Assembly (NCBI GenBank): GCA_028288595.1
Contig: JAQBNK010000130.1
Location: forward strand, 1-41,788
Direction: 5' to 3'
DNA from: Chitinophagaceae bacterium
Lineage (GTDB): Bacteria > Bacteroidota > Bacteroidia > Chitinophagales > Chitinophagaceae
Length of the DNA stretch: 41,788 nt
This document shows, one piece after another, positions 15,620-24,951 of the stretch. Under the pieces are notes generated by a model. The model was given only the letters and a program-made list of their open reading frames with translations, was not told the DNA's origin and made no database searches. The translations under genes and the position numbers were made by a program. Every line of letters begins with the position of its first letter. The first letter of the stretch is position 1.

Positions 15620-16852
15620 ATGTTGATCTTGGTATATGCAGACTGGCATGAGCTGGGCGGACCGGTTTTAATGGGTGAACTAAATGTTGACCACATAAAA
15701 GGACGGGAGGTCTTTTCTTTTGCCTATGATAAAAAATGGTTGAAGTCTAAACACGTGCAGACGATTGATCCCGACCTGCAATTATACAGTGGTCCCCAAT
15801 ATCTTTCAGCGGATAAAAAGAATTTCAGCGTCTTTCTCGACTCATCGCCGGACCGCTGGGGTCGTGTGCTGATGGATCGAAGAGAAGCTTTGATGGCGAA
15901 ACAGGAAACAAGAAAACCAGGAAACCTTTTTGAAGAAGATTATTTGCTCGGTGTTTTTGACGCACACCGTATGGGTGCACTTCGGTTTAAAAGAGACCCT
16001 CAGGGAGATTTTTTAAACAATAATAAAAGCCATTCTGCTCCGCCCTGGGCCACACTACGTGAACTGGAAAATGCAAGCATTCAATTGGAACAGGGTCTTT
16101 TGAAAGACATCGAATCGCTAAAATGGATTAATATGTTATTGGCACCCGGTGCTTCACTCGGAGGAGCAAGGCCGAAAGCAGGTGTGCTGGATCCCCTGGG
16201 CAATTTATGGATAGCGAAATTTCCGAGCGTGAATGACAAAATAAATGTAGGTGCCTGGGAAATGGTAGCACACAGGCTTGCACTAAAAAGCGGTATTCAA
16301 ATCGCTGAGGCAAGCCTCAAAAAATTTAATACAACACATCATAGTTTTTTATCAAAACGGTTTGACCGTATTGGTGAGCAACGGATTCATTTTGCTTCTG
16401 CCATGACTTTACTTGGACACAATGACGGTGCGGATGGCGTTTCTTATTTGGATATAGCGGCTTTTACCATGCAACACGGTGCACAGGTACAGGCTGATCT
16501 GGAAGAACTCTGGCTCAGGATTGTCTTTAATATCGCAATAAAAAATACAGATGATCATTTACGAAACCATGGTTTCATATTAACAACGAGCGGATGGAAA
16601 CTCTCTCCTGCTTATGATATCAATCCTGTCTATCACGGAAAAGGGTTAACACTTAATATTTCACAAACCGATAATGCCCTGGATTTTGACCTGGCACTTT
16701 CTGTTATTAAATATTTCCGAATCCCACTGCAAAAAGCAAAGAAGATTATCGAACAGGTAAAAAACTCGGTTACGGCCTGGAATGAAGCTGCAAATGAATT
16801 TAAGATCCCAGTCAAAGAAATTGAATTAATGAGTGCTGCATTTGAGTCATGA
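15620..16852 (+). CDS. hipA: HipA-like serine/threonine kinase toxin
   Basis: A 410-aa HipA-family kinase, close to the usual length of about 420-440. An N-terminal HipA_N-like domain (around 20-120) includes LDSSPDRWGR; the kinase core includes GASLGGARPKA (178-187, the Ser/Gly-rich nucleotide loop), the lysine of LWIAKF (K200), the catalytic IKNTDDHLRNHGF (N309, D311, D312, H313, N316) and AYDINP (D333, metal binding). Known HipA kinases phosphorylate tRNA synthetases and halt translation, causing persistence. All key residues look intact. It follows the antitoxin gene by 3 bases. It sits at the downstream edge of the presumed defence region. Confidence 0.92.
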   Translation: MLILVYADWHELGGPVLMGELNVDHIKGREVFSFAYDKKWLKSKHVQTIDPDLQLYSGPQYLSADKKNFSVFLDSSPDRWGRVLMDRREALMAKQETRKPGNLFEEDYLLGVFDAHRMGALRFKRDPQGDFLNNNKSHSAPPWATLRELENASIQLEQGLLKDIESLKWINMLLAPGASLGGARPKAGVLDPLGNLWIAKFPSVNDKINVGAWEMVAHRLALKSGIQIAEASLKKFNTTHHSFLSKRFDRIGEQRIHFASAMTLLGHNDGADGVSYLDIAAFTMQHGAQVQADLEELWLRIVFNIAIKNTDDHLRNHGFILTTSGWKLSPAYDINPVYHGKGLTLNISQTDNALDFDLALSVIKYFRIPLQKAKKIIEQVKNSVTAWNEAANEFKIPVKEIELMSAAFES

Positions 16853-16894
16853 AAACAAGCTTGTATAATAACTGCATATTTTAAGCCGCCAGGA

Positions 16895-17581
16895 TTACTT
16901 CACACGTTTAGCAACAAAAAGGGAACTGCCGTATTTCCAATCGATTTTATTGACAACGTTATTTTCATCTTTTAAAAAATTCATTACCGCCCAGTTGGAC
17001 CTGTCGAGATATTTATTTTCACCTAAAGGAATTAAGATAGTAGTGCCTCGCCCTCCGGATACTATTAATTGTTCGCCGGCACCCTTGATTGTTATTTCAG
17101 CCCCGGGGAAAAAGAAATTATCTCCGAATTTATATACCCCCTCCAGGCTGTTGTAACTTTTTGGATTTTGTTTGAAATTAGTGACCTCTACTATCTCGTA
17201 CGGTTTATCATAAAGTATGGCCCCTATATCTTCCGCAATCAGTCTTGAAACAGTGGACACATTATTGGACAATACAATTATGCACTGCCTGTCTTCAAAA
17301 TAGCTGTGAAATTCAGAACTGAAACCGGGTACACCACCACTCCATAAAGTTAGTTTATGCCCGTTTCTTTCACTAGCAGGGTAAATAGACTTCAATTCTT
17401 CGTCTGTAAACATATTCCCGCCTTTTACTACCCCGTCCCATTTATATAAATCCTGGGTTGTGGACACTAGTGAGCCGTTTCCGGTTTTACTTCTAAAATT
17501 ATTATAGGGCGCATTGGCAAGACCTGATATTCCCGAAGGACTATAGCCGTTACTTATTCCCGTATCAATAGCAAGCCCTAA
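16895..17581 (-). pseudogene. Serine hydrolase, C-terminal part after an in-frame stop
   Basis: This stretch continues, in the same reading frame, the serine hydrolase whose N-terminal part is at 17582-18202; only the TAA at 17582-17584 separates them. The first readable codons give LGLAIDTGISNGYSPSG, the expected linker of class C beta-lactamase-like hydrolases, and the region holds HKLTLWSGGVPGFSSEF, the counterpart of the GHGGxxPGF motif near the third active-site element, followed by a C-terminal lipocalin-like domain. A GTG at 17467 could in principle start a shorter product, but that would lack the catalytic serine. The part is therefore dead unless the stop is read through. Confidence 0.75.
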
Positions 17582-18202
17582 TTAATGATGGGTATTACTC
17601 ATTCCTGCTGGAACAAAAATGTTTTCTGTTAAAAATTCACCGTATGAGGTTCCACTGACTTTCTCGATTAAAAAAGCAAGTAGCCTGTAACCGTGATTAC
17701 TATATACAGTTTTGGTACCGGGCTCAAATGCCAGTTTTATTTGCCGGATGCTATCAAGCGTTTCCTCCATTGAATACTCACGGGTAAAATCTTTAAAATC
17801 ACCTACTATTCCGGATTGATGGTCGATCAGATGTTGTATAGTTATTTTGTTCCCGTTGGGAAACCCTGTAATATATTTTCCAATGGTATCTGAAAAAAAT
17901 AATTTTCCTTGCTTTTGTAAAATTAATAATGCAGCGTCTGTGAACCGTTTTGAGATCGAAGCAATCTGAAACTTTGTATCATTTTTAAAAGGAACCTCCA
18001 GGGCATAGTTAGCCAAACCATAACTTTTTTGAAAAACAACCCGGCCTTGATAACCGATCAGTATGTTACCGCTAAAAACATTGTACTTTATATACGGCTG
18101 GATATACTTATTTATTTTCTGGTCAAGGTTTTTAATGTTTATCTGCGCTGAACAAATCAAAGGCATCAGGAAACAGAGTAAAATAATGATCTTTTTTTTC
18201 AT
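17582..18202 (-). pseudogene. Serine hydrolase (class C beta-lactamase-like), N-terminal part
   Basis: The N-terminal 206 residues of a periplasmic serine hydrolase of the class C beta-lactamase/penicillin-binding type. It has a signal peptide (MKKKIIILLCFLMPLICSAQ), the SxxK nucleophile motif in QIASISKRFTDA and the YxN motif in VYSNHGYRLLAF. It ends with GMSNTHH at a TAA, after which the frame continues without shift for another 229 codons (16895-17581). The full ancestral protein would be about 435 aa, a normal length. One nonsense change explains the break, so this is a recent pseudogene or, less likely, a sequencing error. Confidence 0.8.
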
Positions 18203-18365
18203 ACTCAGGATTTTGCAACGAATAAAGACATTTTTAATGTTTCGCTTTTATTTTATTCGATGACTGACACTATAGGTCGGCGGATATACGCATGTGGTTT
18301 ATCGGTTTTTTATGCACTTTATCGATTTATCGTGTCTTAATTATTATATTTTTTTAAATTAACAG

Positions 18366-19133
18366 ATGAAGACACTAAAGTCATTTACTTATAAACATTC
18401 AGATACAATAAGAAAGCTTGGCATTTTTTTACTCATTTATTTTTTCATAGCTTTTTTTTATTGGGTATCTATCTACGTTACTTCTAATGACACTTACAGG
18501 GATGCATGGAAAGAAACGATAATAAATTTTTTTTTAAAGCTTGTTATCATCGTCCCTATTTACTGGATCATTTTTAAATACTTCAGTGGTTTTAGTTTAA
18601 CAAGGCGTATATTATTGCATATAGTAGCTTTACCCTGTTATATTTTCCTGTGGCTGAATTCTTATTATTATTGCCTCGATCTTTTTCATTTAACACACAT
18701 AGGTTGGCCTTATAGTTTCTGGTATTATTATATCCATTCATTGATTTATTTAGTTTTATTCGGGGTATTACACCTGCATGAAAGTTATGTTGCCCTGATT
18801 AGGCAAAAAGAAAGGAATTTACTGAAGGAATACCTGCAGCATTTCCCGGATTATGAAATTGTTTCAGAATGCAAAAACGGAATTGATGCGATAGGTGCAA
18901 TTAATGTGCTTAAGCCGGACCTGATATTTTTAGATATACAAATGCCGGGAAAAACGGGTTTTGAAGTATTAGAGGAAATAGAATTTATCCCCAGGATTAT
19001 TTTTACAACTGCATTTGACAAGTTCGCCATTCAGGCATTTGATGTAAATGCCGTTGACTATTTGCTCAAACCATACACTATGGAGCGATTTGTCCGGGCT
19101 ATGCATAAAGTTTTTTTTCTCAAACTGATATGA
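18366..19133 (+). CDS. Four-TM sensor-kinase N-terminus fused to a truncated receiver domain
   Basis: A 255-aa chimera. Residues 1-145 have four membrane segments (about 17-37, 53-72, 81-100, 118-137) as in LytS/YesM-type sensor histidine kinases. From about residue 150 the sequence becomes a response-regulator receiver starting within helix 1 (LLKEYLQHFPDYEIVSECKN), with the phospho-acceptor in IFLDIQMPG (D190), the threonines of IFTTAF and the lysine of YLLKPY (K235). The kinase core and the receiver's first strand with its acidic pair are both missing. The likely origin is a deletion that joined adjacent kinase and regulator genes. It ends at 19133 because of a frameshift at an eight-T run; the LytTR part follows. 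Confidence 0.8.
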   Translation: MKTLKSFTYKHSDTIRKLGIFLLIYFFIAFFYWVSIYVTSNDTYRDAWKETIINFFLKLVIIVPIYWIIFKYFSGFSLTRRILLHIVALPCYIFLWLNSYYYCLDLFHLTHIGWPYSFWYYYIHSLIYLVLFGVLHLHESYVALIRQKERNLLKEYLQHFPDYEIVSECKNGIDAIGAINVLKPDLIFLDIQMPGKTGFEVLEEIEFIPRIIFTTAFDKFAIQAFDVNAVDYLLKPYTMERFVRAMHKVFFLKLI

Positions 19134-19498
19134 TAGATAATATTCAAAAACTTACAGAATTAGTAAGCAACAAAAATAAGGATACCATACTGGTAGAATA
19201 TGCTAACCGGCTCATAAAACTATCTTTAAAGGACATTATTGCAATAGAAGCGGATGGAGATTTTTGTAAGATTCACACCAAGGCCAAAATTTATCTGACA
19301 GGGAAAAATATAACTGAACTGGAAAAAAGATTAAAAGTTAATAGTTTTCAAAGAATTCATCGCTCATGGATCATTGCTTTGGAAGAGATTTCAGAAGTTT
19401 ATAAAAATACAGATGGCCCCTGTATACTTTTAAGCAACGGTATGAAATTGAAGGTAAGCAGAAGCTATATCCCTGATTTCAGAAAACTTATTTTATAA
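19130..19498 (+). CDS. LytTR DNA-binding domain, split from its receiver by a frameshift
   Basis: A 122-aa LytTR domain (IIAIEADGDFCKIHTK, then FQRIHRSWIIAL and the C-terminal beta-rich end), which binds DNA through beta strands. In intact family members it follows a receiver domain in one protein. Adding one T to the T8 run at 19111-19118 would join the two frames through FFSQTD directly into this segment, so the ATG at 19130 is probably an internal methionine, although it overlaps the previous stop by four bases and could be translated by coupling. Whether a free LytTR domain is functional here is unknown. Confidence 0.75.
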   Translation: MIDNIQKLTELVSNKNKDTILVEYANRLIKLSLKDIIAIEADGDFCKIHTKAKIYLTGKNITELEKRLKVNSFQRIHRSWIIALEEISEVYKNTDGPCILLSNGMKLKVSRSYIPDFRKLIL

Positions 19499-19628
19499 TT
19501 TTTTTTGTAACAGATTATTATAACCGTTTCATGCCTTAGATAATGAGATGGTATTACCGCTGATTGCAATTACGTCTCGTCACTTTCAGTTGTTGTGTGA
19601 GCAAGTCATGTCGTAAGTTGCCCAGGGG

Positions 19629-20048
19629 TTAATCTCCGATCAAAAGAACAGAATCGGCCGGGTTGTTTTTAACCCTCATTAATATCGTAAAGTCATCTAC
19701 TTTCGTTGCCCTCCAATTATTATTTAAATAACCAAACTTCGTTGGAAGATCAAAAGCTATATTCACATCAGATTCATTATCGTTAATTGTCGAGTGTGAC
19801 CATTTTCCGATTTCAACAATATTGCTTCCCTGGTTAGTTATCTGTCTCGCATACACTTTTCCCTGATCATCGAATACGAATTTCATTCCGGGATAATAAT
19901 TAGCATAGTTGCTGGGACTGGCCCATACCCTGCTAACCGACCAATAAGCAAAGCGCAATGACTCACCGGTTGACCGATGGCTATCCCCATCTTTATAGCA
20001 ACCCACCATCAATGTAAAGGCAAACAATAAAACAATCAATGCTTTCAT
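19629..20048 (-). CDS. Small lipoprotein of unknown function
   Basis: A 139-aa protein with a lipoprotein signal: hydrophobic MKALIVLLFAFTLMVGC, with lipobox MVGC and the modified cysteine at residue 17. The mature part is beta-rich (FVFDDQGKVYARQIT, TILMRVKNN) and has no recognised motif. It would be anchored to the outer membrane or the periplasmic side of the inner membrane. It stands alone, convergent with the LytTR gene and divergent from pafA. Confidence 0.8.
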   Translation of the reverse strand: MKALIVLLFAFTLMVGCYKDGDSHRSTGESLRFAYWSVSRVWASPSNYANYYPGMKFVFDDQGKVYARQITNQGSNIVEIGKWSHSTINDNESDVNIAFDLPTKFGYLNNNWRATKVDDFTILMRVKNNPADSVLLIGD

Positions 20049-20314
20049 TTTGGTAAATTTCTATTAAGATGCCCTAAGCAAAAATTATGCTGCTGCATAA
20101 GTATGTCAAAAACTGCTCATTATACTATTTGAAGCTCCTGTTAGTGCTTACCAATGTCTAAACCTGCTTTTTTTGCCCGCCATTTTTTATTCCATCCCTT
20201 CCTATTTATCTTTATTACTATGCCTGAAATAAAATTCCATATTGATTCGAATAGCAAAGAAAAAATTCAGGATAGTTGAAATATTTTTCCAGGTAACTGA
20301 CCACTTACATCCCA

Positions 20315-21991
20315 ATGAAAACCAAACTACCGGGCTTGCTGATCTTATTTTTAACTGTGACAAGTTTAGCGGCGCAAATAAAAAAGGGCAGCATATTGAG
20401 AAAGGAAGTACCCGCTCCTGCCGCTGATGTGACCCGTCCAAAACTTGTCGTAGGCATTGTCGTGGACCAGATGCGCTGGGATTATCTTTTTCGCTATTAT
20501 AGCCGCTATCAAAATAATGGCTTCAAACGCCTTTTGAACGAGGGCTTCAGTTGTGATAATACGCAGGTCAATTATATCCCGCCTTACACCGCCCTCGGCC
20601 ATACCTGTGTTTACACGGGCTCCGTTCCAGCCATACATGGCTTGTCTGGAAATAATTTTATCGAGCAGGCTACCGGTAAGGAACTTTATTGTACAGATGA
20701 CAGTAGTGTAAAAACAATAGGCAGCCAATCAAACGCAGGGCAAATGTCTCCCCGTAACCTATTAACGACCACAATAACCGACGAGCTTCGGCTCGCCACT
20801 AATTTTCGTTCTAAAGTAATTGGTATCGGATTAAAGGATCGGGGTAGCATACTACCGGCCGGACATACCGGCAATGCTGCTTATTGGTTTGATGATAGCA
20901 ACGGTAATTGGATCAGTAGTACGTACTATATGAATGATCTCCCGCAATGGCTAAAAACATTCAACCAGAAAAAACTGCCGGAGAGTTATTTAAAAAAAGA
21001 CTGGAATCCCCTGTATTCTTTAAACACCTATACACAAAGCACAGCGGACAACAATGCTTACGAAGGCAGGATAGAAGGGGCTGAGACGCCAACTTTACCG
21101 GTTAAAACTTCTATGATATATAACGGGAATTTAGGGATGATCCGGTTCACCCCTTACGGTAACACATTAACCACCGATATGGCCATGGCCGCTATAAACG
21201 GCGAACAGTTAGGCCAGGGTACATCTACCGACTTCTTGGCCGTTAGCTATTCAGCAACCGATTACATTGGGCACTGGTTCGGGCCGAATTCAGTGGAAGC
21301 TGAAGACACTTATCTGAGACTGGACAGGGACATCGCGGCTTTTTTAGAGTTTTTAGATACCAGGATCGGCAAAGGAAATTATACAATATTCCTCACTGCA
21401 GATCATGGTGCAGCCCATAACACGGACTTTTTAAAAGATCACCGGATACCATCAGGTTTGTGGGATGATGGAACAACTTTAAAAAACCTCAATAAACTCC
21501 TGCAGGAAAAGTACAAGCAGGAGCAATTGGTGATCAGCCTGGTAAATTACCAGGTAAATCTGAATAACATCTTGATCACCAAAGAAAAAATTAACATAGA
21601 CTCGATTAAACAGGATTGCATCACCTATCTGCAAAAATTGCCGGGGGTTGCGTATGTAGTTGATATGGCTCAGGCGCAATCAGTCAATATCCCTGAAAGA
21701 TTGCGAACCCGCATTGTCAACGGTTATTATAAAGAGCGTAGCGGTGCTATACAGGTTATTTTAAAACCGGGCTGGTTTACCGGCAAAATAGGGCATGGAA
21801 CAAGCCACGAAAGCCCATATCCGGACGATTCTCATATTCCACTGATATTTATGGGATGGGGCATAAACCATGGGCATTTAAACCGTGAAATAAACATGAC
21901 GGACATCGCACCTACAATCGCCGCATTACTGCATATACAAGCGCCAAATGGAAATATAGGCAAGCCGGTTGAAGAAGTGCTTAAACAATGA
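20315..21991 (+). CDS. pafA: PafA-type alkaline phosphatase
   Basis: A 558-aa secreted phosphomonoesterase of the alkaline phosphatase superfamily, close to the well-studied PafA of Elizabethkingia. After a signal peptide (MKTKLPGLLILFLTVTSLAAQ) come VVDQMRWDY (D51, metal), YTALGHTCVYTGS with nucleophile T92, SGNNF (N113), GLKDRGSILPAGH (K174 and R176, phosphate binding), YSATDYIGHWFGP (metal Asp and His), TADHG (metal Asp and His) and GTSHESPYPDDSHIP (metal His). All active-site residues expected for PafA are visible. Its role is scavenging phosphate from phosphomonoesters in the periplasm. The gene stands alone; no Pho-box-like site was recognised upstream. Confidence 0.93.
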   Translation: MKTKLPGLLILFLTVTSLAAQIKKGSILRKEVPAPAADVTRPKLVVGIVVDQMRWDYLFRYYSRYQNNGFKRLLNEGFSCDNTQVNYIPPYTALGHTCVYTGSVPAIHGLSGNNFIEQATGKELYCTDDSSVKTIGSQSNAGQMSPRNLLTTTITDELRLATNFRSKVIGIGLKDRGSILPAGHTGNAAYWFDDSNGNWISSTYYMNDLPQWLKTFNQKKLPESYLKKDWNPLYSLNTYTQSTADNNAYEGRIEGAETPTLPVKTSMIYNGNLGMIRFTPYGNTLTTDMAMAAINGEQLGQGTSTDFLAVSYSATDYIGHWFGPNSVEAEDTYLRLDRDIAAFLEFLDTRIGKGNYTIFLTADHGAAHNTDFLKDHRIPSGLWDDGTTLKNLNKLLQEKYKQEQLVISLVNYQVNLNNILITKEKINIDSIKQDCITYLQKLPGVAYVVDMAQAQSVNIPERLRTRIVNGYYKERSGAIQVILKPGWFTGKIGHGTSHESPYPDDSHIPLIFMGWGINHGHLNREINMTDIAPTIAALLHIQAPNGNIGKPVEEVLKQ

Positions 21992-22087
21992 AATCCACCC
22001 TATGGATATATAATTATTGCTATTTCAGTTCACAACGGATAATCCTTCTTTAAAATAAACAAGACTCCCGTATTAATAACAGAACGA

Positions 22088-23542
22088 TCATCTTAATAAT
22101 ATTTTTTTAAACACAGGGTCATAATTATATAAAAATTCTTTTGCAAATAAATCTTTATTATACGTGGCTCTAAACAACCATTCTTGCAAGGACAGATCCC
22201 GGCGAATTTTAACTTTATCATGAAAACAGTCAAGCACTTTGCGCACGTTACTATGGTCAGTTACAGCTTCAATACGAAACATCAGGTGCGAGTTAGGGAG
22301 CCTAAATATGAAAGGATTTATTCCCTTACCTAAAAAAACTCCCGAAGCACTACCAGCATTTATAAGTTTGTCGCTGGATTCACATAGTGTAGTTAATGTT
22401 CCAGCTGCTGAGAAAACCTCTTCATCCTGGATAAGGTAAATATTACCAGCAAAGCGGACGGAGTTTGCGTCGGGAATTACTTTATAATTTTTATCATCTT
22501 CTACAACTAAAAATTTTTGATTGTTGAGATACGGCACTTTGGTAATTGAAGGATGCCAGGCAGGATTAATTTTCAGCAGAACATCCTTAACCTGACTGGA
22601 ATTATTAGCTAATATGCGCGTGTGTGACTTTATTGTATCTTTTATTAGTGCCCTTACTACATCCAGCCCTACATCATCAACACCTCCGCCATTACCCCTA
22701 ATGTCAATAATGACTTTTTTTAAAATATTTGCATTGCCGATTTTTTTTATTGTATCAGGCAACCAGGGTTCCCACTCGGGACTCATTTCAGGGAGCCTTA
22801 TATACAAAATTTGGCCCTCCGAAAAATATTCAACCTTAGGTCTTATGTTCTCCGTAATTGACAATGATACACTCTTAAAGGAAACCGTGTCATAATAATT
22901 GAATGACATGCTAAATTGTTTACCCCCCTTTAGAAAACTCATCGAAATGGATTTATTCGTAGTCAGAGAAGGTGCCCTGTAGAAAAGATCTGTGTATAAA
23001 ACATTAGATCTGCTATCCCATTTTTTCAAAATGGATTTAACGAAAAATGAAACAAATTGTTGGACAGGAATACCTTTTACTTTTTGTATTATACTTCCTT
23101 TTTTAACTAGTCTTCCTTTGTAATAAAAATCAGTATAAATAATGTAATTGCCTTTAATGTATTTTATGGGTAATCTAAGCCTGCATTTTTTGTAAAGATT
23201 GTTATAAGCAGTAAATGCCCTTTGATTAGCCTTACGGCTTTCCAGAAGTTGGACGCTGTCAAACGGTGAAACTGAACACTTAACAAATCTTTCAATTGGA
23301 CGATTAAAAAAGTCATCCCACAACAAATTAGAGTGATCATCATTACATAAATCAATAGCCTTTCTCGCAAGAATGTAGAAATCGTCCTTAGTTCGGCAGT
23401 TCACTATTTTCTTTCTTAAGTTTCTAAGGTCTAAAAGAATATCTAATCCAGTAATTTTTTTTCGTATTGGAATTTGTGCATCCAATTCTTTTATTACTGA
23501 GGTTAGATAATCATAATCCTGATACATTTGTTTTTTTGACAT
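22088..23542 (-). CDS. S41 family peptidase-like protein lacking its signal peptide
   Basis: A 484-aa protein of the tail-specific protease (S41) type. The C-terminal half has the S41 core: VIIDIRGNGGG, then EEVFSAAGTLTTLCE with the presumed catalytic serine, and ASGVFLGKG. An N-terminal helical region (MYQDYDYLTSVIKELDAQ...) resembles that of secreted relatives, but the start at 23542 leaves no signal peptide. Upstream in the DNA a signal-peptide-like start exists (ATG at 23636, MNSLLIALTMMIFF) but is cut off by a ten-T run and a TAA at 23546-23548. The protein as it stands would stay in the cytoplasm and is probably inactive. It converges with pafA. Confidence 0.75.
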   Translation of the reverse strand: MSKKQMYQDYDYLTSVIKELDAQIPIRKKITGLDILLDLRNLRKKIVNCRTKDDFYILARKAIDLCNDDHSNLLWDDFFNRPIERFVKCSVSPFDSVQLLESRKANQRAFTAYNNLYKKCRLRLPIKYIKGNYIIYTDFYYKGRLVKKGSIIQKVKGIPVQQFVSFFVKSILKKWDSRSNVLYTDLFYRAPSLTTNKSISMSFLKGGKQFSMSFNYYDTVSFKSVSLSITENIRPKVEYFSEGQILYIRLPEMSPEWEPWLPDTIKKIGNANILKKVIIDIRGNGGGVDDVGLDVVRALIKDTIKSHTRILANNSSQVKDVLLKINPAWHPSITKVPYLNNQKFLVVEDDKNYKVIPDANSVRFAGNIYLIQDEEVFSAAGTLTTLCESSDKLINAGSASGVFLGKGINPFIFRLPNSHLMFRIEAVTDHSNVRKVLDCFHDKVKIRRDLSLQEWLFRATYNKDLFAKEFLYNYDPVFKKILLR

Positions 23543-23636
23543 GGTTTAATCAGAAATATTTGCCGGAAAATAAAAATGGACCTGGCTATGCGAAAAAAAA
23601 AATCATCATGGTCAGTGCAATCAATAAGGAATTCAT
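23543..23636 (-). pseudogene. Remnant signal-peptide segment of the S41 gene
   Basis: Reading minus from ATG 23636 gives MNSLLIALTMMIFFFA and then a stop. Removing one T from the ten-T run gives ...IFFSHSQVHFYFPANISD followed by TAA and then TMSKKQMYQDYDYL in the frame of the S41 gene. A frameshift plus one nonsense codon would therefore explain the loss of the secretion signal. Confidence is limited because the match to a signal peptide is by eye. Confidence 0.5.
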
Positions 23637-23689
23637 ATAAGGAATTTTGCGCTAAAGTAGTATGTATGCCGGTTTATAAATAGTAAAAA

Positions 23690-24526
23690 TCAAGCAGTCA
23701 GATTGTCTCTTAATAGCAATAGACTGTCATCAATAACAGAGATAGATGAGCTTAAGGATGAAGGAGTTGAGCTTGTGAATTTCTTAAATTCTTTAATAAA
23801 ATGATTTTGGTCATAGTAACCCAAATCAAAACTAAGCTCCGTGAGATTGTGCTTATTGGTAACCCCTTTTAAGGCATGTCTAAACCGTTGCGTCGACATG
23901 AATAGTTTTGGTGTATATCCTGTATGATCCAAGAACCTTCTTCGCAACGTTGAATTGTCAATGTGCATTGCTTCAGCAAGATTGCGCAACGAGTCTGTAA
24001 CGCGGGGCAATCGAAGATGATTAACTAACCAAGTCATTTGCCTGTTTGTTTCACTATTCTTGAACATGCCAAAAAGAAAATTTTCTAACTTCGTAATCTT
24101 CGCGGAAATTGTTAGTGAACTAAACAATATCTCGCACATAAATAAAGATTTGGCTGTAAAGAGCGTGCTAAATATATTTTCATCAATTATTAGTTCTGAG
24201 TAAGGTTTTTTTGTTAAAAAAGACAGTGCGCCGGGTTGAAATAGAATACTTAGTTGTTCCATTGAACCATTAATATGTGCGTAAAAGCGCTGTGTGTGGA
24301 ACCCGTAAAGACGGCTAGTACAAAATTGACCACCACCGGCTTGTACATAGTTAAAATTATTTTCCCTGTTATAAGAGATCCTGTTTTCTTTATAAATAGA
24401 TAAACAGAGATTAACATTGGCAAAAGACACGTAATGATTTGTTGTGTTTGCAGGAGTGGTAGTAAAAATGTATCCCTGAATAAATTGCTGTAGTTGGGGA
24501 TTGGCAGCTATGAATTTTATTTCCAT
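23690..24526 (-). CDS. AraC family transcriptional regulator
   Basis: A 278-aa regulator with a C-terminal AraC-type double helix-turn-helix: SLRNLAEAMHIDNSTLRRRF (first HTH, around 180-200) and LTELSFDLGYYDQNHFIKEF (second HTH, around 228-248). The N-terminal 160 residues form a ligand-sensing domain of the kind common in Bacteroidota (LSILFQPGALSFL), with no ligand identifiable. It stands alone with its own upstream inverted repeat at 24585-24603. Its neighbours on both sides are damaged genes, so a target cannot be guessed. Confidence 0.88.
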   Translation of the reverse strand: MEIKFIAANPQLQQFIQGYIFTTTPANTTNHYVSFANVNLCLSIYKENRISYNRENNFNYVQAGGGQFCTSRLYGFHTQRFYAHINGSMEQLSILFQPGALSFLTKKPYSELIIDENIFSTLFTAKSLFMCEILFSSLTISAKITKLENFLFGMFKNSETNRQMTWLVNHLRLPRVTDSLRNLAEAMHIDNSTLRRRFLDHTGYTPKLFMSTQRFRHALKGVTNKHNLTELSFDLGYYDQNHFIKEFKKFTSSTPSSLSSSISVIDDSLLLLRDNLTA

Positions 24527-24584
24527 CTAAATATGCGATTGTTTTATGTTCAGTTGTGCTTGTGCATATATAAATTTACCATAT

Positions 24585-24603
24585 CTCTAAAATTAATTTA
24601 GAG
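24585..24603. promoter_or_regulatory. Inverted repeat upstream of the AraC regulator
   Basis: CTCTAAA (24585-24591) and TTTAGAG (24597-24603) form a perfect 7-bp inverted repeat with a 5-base spacer, about 60 bp upstream of the regulator's start. It is a possible autoregulatory operator. It is AT-rich, so chance cannot be excluded. Confidence 0.3.
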
Positions 24604-24951
24604 TGCCTCATAAAAATAATATGTCAAAAAATGCTTATTATTTTGTCGCTTTGCTTCTGTAATGGCAAAGGTGAAATTTTTATGATTGTTGCAATTATCA
24701 AAATGAAATATTCAAAAAAAAAACCAGCGGATATCCTCTCTTGTTTGTCCCTTGATATGATTTGTAGTATTCTGTTCATATCAATAACTGCTTTTTTTTG
24801 GGTTTGCCTATCAATAAAAGAAATCATATCAAATATATTTATTGAATTCAAAGTTATAGCGGCAGAATACTTTGGAACACACTTACTCCCCTCAACAAGA
24901 CTGCAGTGCAACGTTTCACTCGAAAAGAAGATCACCTTCAACAAATAGAAT

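Noticed and set aside
17582-17584. TAA recoded as an amino acid
   Set aside because: Many intact genes in the window, including the hydrolase's own 3' end, stop at TAA, so the standard meaning holds.
24624-24948. Two overlapping frames of about 105 codons on opposite strands
   Set aside because: Neither has a recognised domain or a clear start context, and they contradict each other; AT-rich DNA gives such frames by chance.
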